The notes under the pieces: model-generated
Told to the model about the DNA's origin: nothing
Databases searched by the model: none
What the model saw: the letters and a program-made list of their open reading frames with translations, nothing else
Position numbers and translations under genes: made by a program
Shown: piece by piece, positions 7,281-12,967 of the stretch
How the letters are laid out: each line of letters starts with the position of its first letter
How positions within the stretch are numbered: position 1 is the first letter of the stretch
Assembly (NCBI GenBank): GCA_905236545.1
Contig: CAJOQO010000137.1
Coordinates: 1-12,967 of the forward strand
DNA: 12,967 nt
Source of the DNA: an uncultured Lachnospiraceae bacterium
GTDB lineage: Bacteria; Bacillota; Clostridia; Lachnospirales; Lachnospiraceae
Reading direction: 5' to 3'

Positions 7281-8756
7281 TCATTCCAGATGCCCGTCCC
7301 GGAACATCGAGAACCGGTCCATAGGATAATTTTTCAGGTTCTCCAGTATTCTGCGCTGGTCGGCAGCCTTCAGAAGGCTGCCGCGCGCTTTTTCTACCAA
7401 CGGCTCTGACTGATGCCTGGATGGTCCGCCGACGCATCCGCCGGGGCAGATCATTCCTTCGATGAAGTCTTCCTTCAGATGCCCGCTTTTCAGGAGAAGG
7501 AGCGCCTTTCTGCATTCATCTCCTCCCGCGCATCGAAGCAATGAGAGACCCGATGTGTCTTCCCCCATTTCCCGCATCGCTTCGAGCACCGCGTCAGCGA
7601 CACCGCCGGAGGAAGCAAAATTCTTTCCGTACAGAGATGCCTCCTGATAATCTTCCGGGACGGGCGTGATCTCGATCTGTTTCGAATCGAGAAGCGCGAC
7701 CATCTCGCCGTAGGTCATGGCGTAGTCCGCGTTGTCTTTGATGTTTTCGTTCAGGGTTTCCCCTTTCTTGGCGATGCATGGCCCGATAAACACGGTTACA
7801 CAGTCCGGATCCAGAGATTTCAGGTACCGGGAGACGGCAACCATCGGAGAAACGGTAGACGATTTATTCTCTTCGTACTGCCGGGGAAAATGATGATGCA
7901 TCATCGAGATGAACGCGGGGCAGCAGGAGGTTGTCATCTTCCGGCCTTTTTTCCTTGCTTCGATCCATTCCTTTGCCTCCCAGGCGGCGGTCATGTCTCC
8001 GCCGAGCCCCACCTCGACCATATCTGCAAAACCGACCTTCTTAAGCGCCTGCCTGATGGATGCCATGCCGATCTCTTCTCCGAACTGGCCTTCCGTAGCG
8101 GGTGCGCACATGGCGATCACACGCCGGCCTTCCCTGATTGCATGGATGATATCGACCACATAGATCTTGGAACCGATCGCGCCAAAGGGGCATGCGTGGA
8201 TACAGTGGCCGCAGTGGATGCATTTATCCTCATTGATTACGCACAGGCCATTTTCGTCATAGGAGATGGCGCCTGCAGGACAGGATCTCTGGCATGGCCT
8301 CTTGCTGTGTATAATGGCGCTGAAAGGACAGGCCCTGGCGCACTGTCCGCACGATTTGCACTTGTTCGGGTCGATCTTCATCTTGGTATCGCCGGGAGAG
8401 ATGGCGTCGAAGCGGCAGGCGTTCAGGCATGCTTTTCCGAGGCAGAAACGACAGCTGTCCGTTACCATGTGATCCTGGATCGGGCAGTCGTCACAGGCTG
8501 CCGGAATCACGGCGACGACATTTTTGGTCGGCTTGTTGAGATCCGGGTTCATCCCCATCGCGAGCCGCATTCTTCCGCGTATGATCTCGCGTTCCTTATA
8601 GATACAGCACCGGTAGGTCGGTTTCGGGCCCGGGCTCATCTGATAGACGACGCGCTCGCGCTCCTCGTGTGTGAGAAGATCGTCCCAGGCCATGCGGCAG
8701 ACTTCCCGGATGACATGATGCTTCAGTTCGACAAGGCCTTTATCATTGGTAATCAT
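7281..8756 (-). CDS. [FeFe] hydrogenase, monomeric group B type
   Basis: A 491-residue iron hydrogenase that interconverts protons and H2 with ferredoxin-type electron transfer. Residues 88-114 hold a cysteine-rich segment (CDDC, then CRFCLGKACLNAC). Two 4Fe-4S ferredoxin motifs follow, CKSCGQCARACP (133-144) and CIHCGHCIHACP (179-190), with an extra pair CQRSCP (155-160). The catalytic H-cluster motifs are L1 TTSCCPAF (275-282), L2 FIGPCIAKKGE (323-333) and L3 MICPGGCVGGP (435-445). L2 with GPC instead of MPC and L3 with CPGGC differ from the textbook group A forms and fit the group B hydrogenases common in Clostridia. The enzyme needs the HydEFG maturases, which are not in this window. GGGAG (8767-8771) lies 10 bases before the ATG. 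The promoter and a folded leader lie upstream. It appears to be a single-gene unit. Identification is strong; whether it evolves or consumes H2 in the cell is unknown. Confidence 0.95.
   Translation of the reverse strand: MITNDKGLVELKHHVIREVCRMAWDDLLTHEERERVVYQMSPGPKPTYRCCIYKEREIIRGRMRLAMGMNPDLNKPTKNVVAVIPAACDDCPIQDHMVTDSCRFCLGKACLNACRFDAISPGDTKMKIDPNKCKSCGQCARACPFSAIIHSKRPCQRSCPAGAISYDENGLCVINEDKCIHCGHCIHACPFGAIGSKIYVVDIIHAIREGRRVIAMCAPATEGQFGEEIGMASIRQALKKVGFADMVEVGLGGDMTAAWEAKEWIEARKKGRKMTTSCCPAFISMMHHHFPRQYEENKSSTVSPMVAVSRYLKSLDPDCVTVFIGPCIAKKGETLNENIKDNADYAMTYGEMVALLDSKQIEITPVPEDYQEASLYGKNFASSGGVADAVLEAMREMGEDTSGLSLLRCAGGDECRKALLLLKSGHLKEDFIEGMICPGGCVGGPSRHQSEPLVEKARGSLLKAADQRRILENLKNYPMDRFSMFRDGHLE
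7361..7393 (+). terminator. Possible plus-strand terminator inside the opposing hydrogenase gene
   Basis: A perfect inverted repeat, CGGCAGCCTTC (7361-7371) and GAAGGCTGCCG (7373-7383), gives a stem of about 10 base pairs with a three-base loop. It is followed after five bases by TTTTT (7389-7393) on the plus strand. It lies 82 bases after the isomerase stop and within the last codons of the hydrogenase read on the other strand. The five-base gap before the T run makes it less than ideal. Confidence 0.45.
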
Positions 8757-8820
8757 AAGCAGTCATCTCCCTGGCTGAACCCGGTTTCGGGGTTTTGCTC
8801 CTTGTATCATTATGTAATTG

Positions 8821-8880
8821 CAGCGCCGGCACCCTGTCCCTCCACCGAAAGCCTGCCTTGAGGCCAGGCTTTTGGCGCTG
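8821..8880 (-). promoter_or_regulatory. Structured 5' leader of the hydrogenase mRNA
   Basis: Read on the minus strand, the predicted transcript begins with CAGCGCC (8880-8874), which pairs perfectly with GGCGCTG (8827-8821). Enclosed is a second hairpin, AAAGCCTG (8872-8865) with CAGGCTTT (8855-8848), extended by GG/CC around a TCAA loop with one bulged base. A 20-base purine-rich strand (CGGTGGAGGGACAGGGTGCC) separates the hairpin from the closing arm. It matches no riboswitch class that I recognise. Confidence 0.5.
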
Positions 8881-8885
8881 TATTC

Positions 8886-8894
8886 ATTATATCA
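8886..8894 (-). promoter_or_regulatory. Extended -10 promoter of the hydrogenase gene
   Basis: On the minus strand TGATATAAT is a perfect extended -10 element (TATAAT at 8891-8886, TG at 8894-8893). The -35 region is poor, as is common with extended -10 promoters. The start of transcription would be near 8880-8879, so the mRNA would begin at the base of the folded leader and carry an untranslated region of about 124 bases. Confidence 0.7.
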
Positions 8895-8990
8895 CAAGTG
8901 AAAAACGGGGAGATACGGGATTCCGCGTAAAAGTTAACAATTTCTCATCATAATTTAAGAAAACTGCAAGGATTTGACATTGAATCGAAC

Positions 8991-9019
8991 GTGACAGAAC
9001 GGGCCTGATGCGGTATAGT
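8991..9019 (+). promoter_or_regulatory. Promoter of the secreted Big2 protein gene
   Basis: GTGACA (8991-8996) and TATAGT (9014-9019) are 17 bases apart, each one mismatch from the sigma-A consensus. Transcription would begin near 9026, with a 53-base leader ending in AAGGAAGG (9062-9069) 9 bases before the ATG. A perfect TTGACA at 8974-8979 has no -10 box at normal distance. The promoter points away from the hydrogenase promoter, about 100 bases away. Confidence 0.7.
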
Positions 9020-9078
9020 TTAGGTGGAAAGGCACCGATGTGCATTCAGGATAGATGATGGAAGGAAGGTAATATATT

Positions 9079-10395
9079 ATGAAAAGGCTGTGGAGAAGAA
9101 TTCTGCTTCTTTCGGTGATGTTTGTTCTGGCGATGTCTGCCCATGCGCTTGCTTCGACCACATATTCTGCCAAGACGGTGGAAATCGGAAGCGGAACCAA
9201 GTCCTCATGGACGAATCAGTTTACTCTTTCGTCCCAGACCAACATCTCGGTCGGGATCAACATGTATAACAACTATACGCCGAATTTTAATACGCTTGCC
9301 TATCAGATCAACAGCAGGATGACCTATGTGCTGCAGAACGTCAATACGGGAAAGCAGTATTACCTGACCGATAAGACGATGGGTTCTGTGAACTATGAGG
9401 TTCATACGACAGTTCCTGCCGGAACGTATACTTTCGGTGCCACCTATTCCGGAATCTACAGGTTTATGCTGTATTACAAAGTAACCGGGGAAAGCGGCAT
9501 CAATATTCCGGATAAATATGAGATCGCCGTCGGATCGCGGGAGATGATCGCCATTACGCAGTCGAACAGCTACGGCGGTTATATCAGGATCGACCGTACC
9601 AACAGCTCGGACGGAAGTATTGCGTATGTGGAACAGTTCGACAACGATGTCACACCCAGCACGATTACGGTTTACGGAGCAAAGAAGGGAACCTGCACCA
9701 TCACGGTTTACGGTGTGGACGGCACCTCTGACTCGATGCAGGTGAAGGTTGTGGCCAAAGGGTCGACGACCCGTCCGACGCTGCTCTACAACGAGCTGGA
9801 TATGGCCGGCGGAGAATCCGTGATCAACGAAGTTGTGAACGGTGACAAAAACGCCTCTGTAACGTGGGCTTCCAACAAGACGTCAGTCGCGAAGGTCAGC
9901 AGCAGCGGGAAGATCACAGCAGTCGGATCCGGATCGGCAACGATCACGGCCACGACGGCAAAGGGCGGAGTAACCTATACGCTGGCCTGTGAAGTGGATG
10001 TCAAGCAGACGAATCCGGAGTTTATCGGTTATATCACCAGCCTGAATCCGACGAAGAAGACGGTGACCGTGAGTATCAGGAATACCAGCGGCGCAAAGAT
10101 GACCGTGTACAGTGCAGACGCAAGGCTGCTCACCTATCCGGACGATATGGCGATCCGTCAGCTGAAGCTGAAGACTGGTACAAAAGCTACGATCAAGAAC
10201 AATAAGACGAAGAAGCTGACCTTTACCATTATGGGCTCCAGGGTTGACGGAACGAAGGGTGATTTCTGGGTGCGCTTCAAGTTCAAGCTGGATGGCAAGA
10301 CCTACTTCGCCCGCGTGCTTGCAGAGAAGACAGAAGCGCAGTATATTCCGAAGAATAAACTGACGACCGGCAACTGGCTGGATGCCATGGATTGA
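9079..10395 (+). CDS. Secreted protein with bacterial Ig-like (Big2) domain
   Basis: A 438-residue exported protein. The N-terminus is a clear Sec signal peptide: a basic start MKRLWRR, a hydrophobic core LLLSVMFVLAMSA, and cleavage likely after ALA at about residue 25. A beta-rich domain of about 120 residues with many Tyr, Asn and Thr follows. Then come two Ig-like stretches: a divergent one ending in GTCTITVYGVDGTSDSMQVK, and a typical Big2 unit (ASVTWASNKTSVAKVSSSGK, ITAVGSGSATITATT). The last 125 residues form a further beta-rich domain (EFIGYITSLNPTKKTVTVSI onward) that I do not recognise. No LPxTG motif, membrane anchor or choline-binding repeats are present, so the protein is probably released or held non-covalently. 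It is transcribed from its own promoter. The export and Big2 calls are good; the function is unknown and no enzymatic motif was seen. Confidence 0.85.
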   Translation: MKRLWRRILLLSVMFVLAMSAHALASTTYSAKTVEIGSGTKSSWTNQFTLSSQTNISVGINMYNNYTPNFNTLAYQINSRMTYVLQNVNTGKQYYLTDKTMGSVNYEVHTTVPAGTYTFGATYSGIYRFMLYYKVTGESGINIPDKYEIAVGSREMIAITQSNSYGGYIRIDRTNSSDGSIAYVEQFDNDVTPSTITVYGAKKGTCTITVYGVDGTSDSMQVKVVAKGSTTRPTLLYNELDMAGGESVINEVVNGDKNASVTWASNKTSVAKVSSSGKITAVGSGSATITATTAKGGVTYTLACEVDVKQTNPEFIGYITSLNPTKKTVTVSIRNTSGAKMTVYSADARLLTYPDDMAIRQLKLKTGTKATIKNNKTKKLTFTIMGSRVDGTKGDFWVRFKFKLDGKTYFARVLAEKTEAQYIPKNKLTTGNWLDAMD

Positions 10396-10400
10396 AGCAG

Positions 10401-10428
10401 TTGATTCCGGAGTCCAGACTGGTATAAT
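10401..10428 (+). promoter_or_regulatory. Strong promoter P1 upstream of glgA
   Basis: TTGATT (10401-10406) and a perfect TATAAT (10423-10428) are 16 bases apart, and a TG at 10420-10421 makes it an extended -10. It begins six bases after the stop of the Big2 gene. Transcription would start near 10435, 17 bases before the long hairpin. Confidence 0.7.
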
Positions 10429-10451
10429 AGAGGAGAAAAGATTGATACGAT

Positions 10452-10486
10452 CAGCCAGGCCGTGCATCTTTTGCACGGCCTGGCTG
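10452..10486 (+). other. Perfect 15-bp stem-loop between two glgA promoters
   Basis: CAGCCAGGCCGTGCA (10452-10466) pairs perfectly with 10472-10486 around the five-base loop TCTTT. There is no T run on either side, so it is not a standard intrinsic terminator. It could still act as an attenuator, a mRNA stabiliser, or the end of the preceding transcript. Confidence 0.75.
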
Positions 10487-10499
10487 TGAGTGGTATTAT
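10471..10499 (+). promoter_or_regulatory. Possible second glgA promoter P2
   Basis: TTGCAC (10471-10476) lies 17 bases before TATTAT (10494-10499), which has TG at 10491-10492 and so forms an extended -10. The -35 box sits in the 3' arm of the hairpin. Transcription would start near 10506, giving a short leader of about 27 bases. Confidence 0.45.
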
Positions 10500-10532
10500 G
10501 ACTTCTATGTTCAGTTTCAGTGAGGTGTTTTC

Positions 10533-11978
10533 ATGAAGAAGATTTTGTTTGCCGCTTCTGAGGCTGTGCCTTTTATCAAGACCGGTGGACTGGCGGATGT
10601 GGTGGGCTCTTTGCCTGCCTGCTTTGATAAGGAGCAGATTGACGCCAGGGTGATTCTCCCGAAGTATATGTGCATGCGTCAGGAGTGGAAAGATCAGATG
10701 ACATATCTGACACATTTCTATATGGATCTTTCATGGAGGAGCCAGTATGTAGGTGTTTTGCAGATGGTTGTCGGCTCGGTGACATTCTACTTCATCGACA
10801 ATGAGTATTACTTTTCGGGTGCAAAGCCTTACGGGAATATCTATCAGGATGTAGAGAAGTATGCCTTTTTCTCCAAGGCTGTTCTCAGCGCGCTTCCTCT
10901 GATTGATTTTCGCCCGGATATCATTCACTGTCATGACTGGCAGACGGCTCTCATCCCGGTTTACCTGAAGGGACAGTTCAGTGAAGGTGAGTTTTTCCGC
11001 GGGATCAGGACTGTGCTGTCGATCCATAACCTGAGATTCCAGGGGATCTGGGATGTAAAGACGGTTCAGGACATCACAGGCCTTGACAGATCTTTCTTTA
11101 CCCCGGATAAGCTGGAGGCATATGGTGACGCCAACTATCTGAAGGGCGGCATCGTTTATGCGGACCGCATTACAACAGTTTCCGAGACCTATGCGAATGA
11201 GATCCAGACTCCGTTTTACGGCGAACGGCTGGATGGCCTCATGCGGGCCCGGAACAACGTCCTGTCCGGGATTGTAAACGGGATTGATTATTCGGAATAT
11301 GATCCGCAGACAGACTCTTTTGTGGAATTTAACTATGATGTCAAGACATTCCGGAAAGAGAAGGGAAAGAACAAGAAAGCGCTTCAGAAGGAACTCGGAC
11401 TGGATCAGGATGAGAGAAAGTTCCTCATCGGAATCGTATCGCGACTGACCGATCAGAAAGGATTTGATCTGATTGCGTATATGATGGATGAGATCTGCCA
11501 GCAGGATCTTCAGCTGGTGATCCTTGGAACGGGAGAGGAACGCTATGAGAATATGTTCCGGCACTTTGCCTGGAAGTATCAGGGGAAGGTTGCCGCGAAC
11601 ATCTATTATTCAGAAGCGATGAGCCATAAGATCTACGCGTCCTGTGACGCGTTTCTGATGCCGTCGCTCTTTGAACCGTGCGGACTGTCGCAGCTGATGA
11701 GCCTGAGGTACGGTGCAGTGCCGATCGTACGTGAGACAGGCGGCCTGAAGGATACGGTGATTCCGTACAATGAATATGATTCGACCGGCACCGGGTTTTC
11801 CTTCGCCAATTATAACGCGCATGAGATGCTTCATACGATTCAGTACGCGATGGATGTGTTCTACAACCGGAAGAGAGAGTGGAACAGGCTGGTTGACCGC
11901 GGGATGATGATGGATTATTCCTGGGACGCAAGCGCGAAGAAATATCAGAAACTCTACGACGAGATGTTGTCTGAGTAA
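10533..11978 (+). CDS. glgA: Glycogen synthase (ADP-glucose type)
   Basis: A GT5-family glycosyltransferase that adds glucose from ADP-glucose to the end of an alpha-1,4-glucan, 481 residues and full length for bacterial GlgA. The N-terminal domain has the nucleotide-sugar motif KTGGLADVVGSLP (Lys16), then CHDWQTALIPVYLK and SIHNLRFQG. The hinge region has SGIVNGIDYSEYDP. The C-terminal domain has IGIVSRLTDQKGFDLI and the catalytic motif PSLFEPCGLSQLMSLRYGAV, with Glu381 in the place of the essential E. coli Glu377, then RETGGLKDTV. GAGGTG at 10522-10527 lies 5 bases before the ATG. No other glg gene is adjacent, so it seems to be transcribed alone from P1 and/or P2. Its last 25 bases overlap the convergent PHP phosphatase gene. 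Confidence 0.96.
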   Translation: MKKILFAASEAVPFIKTGGLADVVGSLPACFDKEQIDARVILPKYMCMRQEWKDQMTYLTHFYMDLSWRSQYVGVLQMVVGSVTFYFIDNEYYFSGAKPYGNIYQDVEKYAFFSKAVLSALPLIDFRPDIIHCHDWQTALIPVYLKGQFSEGEFFRGIRTVLSIHNLRFQGIWDVKTVQDITGLDRSFFTPDKLEAYGDANYLKGGIVYADRITTVSETYANEIQTPFYGERLDGLMRARNNVLSGIVNGIDYSEYDPQTDSFVEFNYDVKTFRKEKGKNKKALQKELGLDQDERKFLIGIVSRLTDQKGFDLIAYMMDEICQQDLQLVILGTGEERYENMFRHFAWKYQGKVAANIYYSEAMSHKIYASCDAFLMPSLFEPCGLSQLMSLRYGAVPIVRETGGLKDTVIPYNEYDSTGTGFSFANYNAHEMLHTIQYAMDVFYNRKREWNRLVDRGMMMDYSWDASAKKYQKLYDEMLSE

Positions 11979-12805
11979 TATTCTTCCAGAGGCAGTTCGG
12001 TTCCGACCCTTCTGTGGAAGACCGTATAGGAACGGAACCCAAGAGCAAGGAGCATCTCCTGTGTCTGGTGAAACCCTGTTCCGATGTGCTGCGGAGCATG
12101 GGCGTCAGAGCCGATGGTGATGCGTTCCCCTCCGAGTTCCCGGTAGCGTTTCAGGATCGCGGGAGAGGGGTTGGTCTGGCCGAGTCCGTATTTATAACCG
12201 GCAGTGTTGACTTCCAGACATTTCCCCTGATCGATCACATGCTTCAGAAGAGCGTCGATCAGGTCTGCATGTTTTTTCAGGGAGTCATAGACCAGAGAAC
12301 CCCGCTCCGGAATGTAACGGATGACATAGTCAAGGTGGGCAAGCGTATCCCACTGGGTCATCAGACAGATATTTTCATAGTAGACTTCGTAATAGCGGCG
12401 GATGAATTCATCCGCTGTTTTTCCTTCCCATACCTGGGGAAAGTAGGGATCCCTTCCGTCCACAACGTGGCATGAAGCCGGGATAAAGTCCAGAGGATAC
12501 CGCCTGGCAAGCTGATCGAAGACAGACGGAAGATGCGGCTGCATGCCGAACTCCAGACCAAACCCGATCTCGATTTCATAGAGCTCCCTCAGCCGGGAGA
12601 TCTCTTTCAGTACCATCTCCGGATCAGCTGCAAAAACATCCGGATCATCGCCCAGAAGCGGTTCGTGGAGATCCAGGTCCATATGGTCAGTAAAGCAGAT
12701 ACCGGAAAAACCGAGCTGTACTGCCTTCCTGACCATCAGCTCCATGGGGGCATCGGAATCGGGGGAGAAGGATGAGTGCATATGACAGTCATATCGGATC
12801 GACAT
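11954..12805 (-). CDS. PHP-domain phosphatase, histidinol-phosphatase (HisJ/HisK) family
   Basis: A 283-residue metal-dependent phosphoesterase of the PHP superfamily. Metal-ligand motifs in order are YDCHMHSSFSPDS (His8, His10, Asp16), FTDHMD (His41), GFGLEFG (Glu85), IPASCHVVDG (His113), TLAHLDYV (His157) and IGSDAHAP (Asp234, His236). This is the order and spacing of the histidinol-phosphatase family that hydrolyses histidinol phosphate in histidine synthesis. No other his gene is nearby, and PHP family members also act on other phosphate esters, so the substrate is not settled. GGAGGT (12812-12817) lies 6 bases before the ATG. The C-terminal eight codons and stop overlap the 3' end of glgA on the other strand. 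Confidence 0.88.
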   Translation of the reverse strand: MSIRYDCHMHSSFSPDSDAPMELMVRKAVQLGFSGICFTDHMDLDLHEPLLGDDPDVFAADPEMVLKEISRLRELYEIEIGFGLEFGMQPHLPSVFDQLARRYPLDFIPASCHVVDGRDPYFPQVWEGKTADEFIRRYYEVYYENICLMTQWDTLAHLDYVIRYIPERGSLVYDSLKKHADLIDALLKHVIDQGKCLEVNTAGYKYGLGQTNPSPAILKRYRELGGERITIGSDAHAPQHIGTGFHQTQEMLLALGFRSYTVFHRRVGTELPLEEYYSDNISS

Positions 12806-12843
12806 GTGAAAACCTCCGCGTTAAGATGACGGTTCTATCCGAT

Positions 12844-12872
12844 ACCATATTCCTGCCTGCTGTTTTTTGCAA
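12844..12872 (-). promoter_or_regulatory. Candidate promoter of the PHP phosphatase gene
   Basis: On the minus strand TTGCAA (12872-12867) and TATGGT (12849-12844) are 17 bases apart. Each matches four of six consensus bases. Transcription would start near 12837, about 32 bases before the ATG. Spacing and position are good but the boxes are only moderate. The rest of the sequence to the window edge shows no feature that I can support. Confidence 0.45.
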
Positions 12873-12967
12873 GGCATTTTGGCCTGCGGATGGCTTCCCC
12901 ATCGCAAACCTGTAGCCCACTCCGGCTGAGCTCTTTGCCGACTGCGATCGGGCGTCCGGGGTATTCA

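Noticed and set aside
8821..8880. S-box (SAM-I) riboswitch in the hydrogenase leader
   Set aside because: Only a GGTGGAGGGAC-like string matches; the kink-turn GATGA, the pseudoknot strand and the overall four-stem layout are absent.
8934..8940. TTAACAA as part of a Rex redox-repressor site near the hydrogenase promoter
   Set aside because: Only one half-site is present; the expected TTGTTAA partner four bases away is missing.
10442..10489. 15-residue leader peptide with TTG start read through the glgA hairpin
   Set aside because: Its ribosome binding site (10431-10435) would lie at or before the predicted P1 transcription start, and the peptide has no regulatory codon run.
12835..12967. 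Possible 3' end of a minus-strand gene entering from the right edge (frame ending at TAG 12837-12835)
   Set aside because: All three minus-strand frames are largely open over this short stretch, no family was recognised, and it overlaps the candidate promoter of the PHP gene.

Overview
The window reads as a stretch of chromosome from an anaerobic Firmicute, most likely a clostridial gut or rumen bacterium of the Lachnospiraceae type. The basis is strong AGGAGG-type ribosome binding sites, moderately high GC, an [FeFe] hydrogenase of the stand-alone group B kind, an rpsB-tsf pair of clostridial type, and secreted Ig-like (Big2) and double-glycine proteins. No phage genes, insertion sequences, tRNA, rRNA or CRISPR arrays were seen. 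This is mostly core or near-core gene content with some lineage-specific small features.

Layout. 1-2042 (+): 3' part of a MacA/HlyD-type efflux adaptor, running in from the left edge, with an unusually large repeat-bearing insertion in its helical hairpin. 2098-3354 (+): its MacB/FtsX-type permease. 3374-5346 (+): the translation operon rpsB-tsf with a strong promoter, a foldable leader and a bidirectional terminator. 5363-5665 (-): a 100-residue protein with a double-glycine export leader followed by an SH3b-like domain. 6026-7279 (+): an AGE-family sugar isomerase. It meets, tail to tail with one base between, 7281-8756 (-): an [FeFe] hydrogenase whose promoter and structured 5' leader lie at 8821-8894. 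9079-10395 (+): a secreted Big2-domain protein. 10533-11978 (+): glycogen synthase glgA, behind two candidate promoters flanking a perfect 15-bp hairpin. 11954-12805 (-): a PHP-domain phosphatase of the HisJ type that overlaps the glgA 3' end. 12806-12967: its upstream region.

How the genes fit together. The adaptor and permease form most of a tripartite-like ABC exporter; the ATPase is not in the window and is presumably upstream. rpsB-tsf supply ribosomal protein S2 and EF-Ts. Glycogen synthase, the isomerase and the hydrogenase fit a sugar-fermenting, hydrogen-cycling anaerobe, but each appears to be its own transcription unit rather than part of a shared pathway operon.

The most novel-looking item is the small double-glycine/SH3b protein: a bacteriocin-like leader carrying what looks like a folded cell-wall-binding domain, with no transporter or modification enzyme nearby. 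Next are three non-coding structures (leaders of rpsB and the hydrogenase, and the promoter-hairpin-promoter region before glgA) and the giant insertion in the efflux adaptor. All calls are from reading the sequence; no database search was run.
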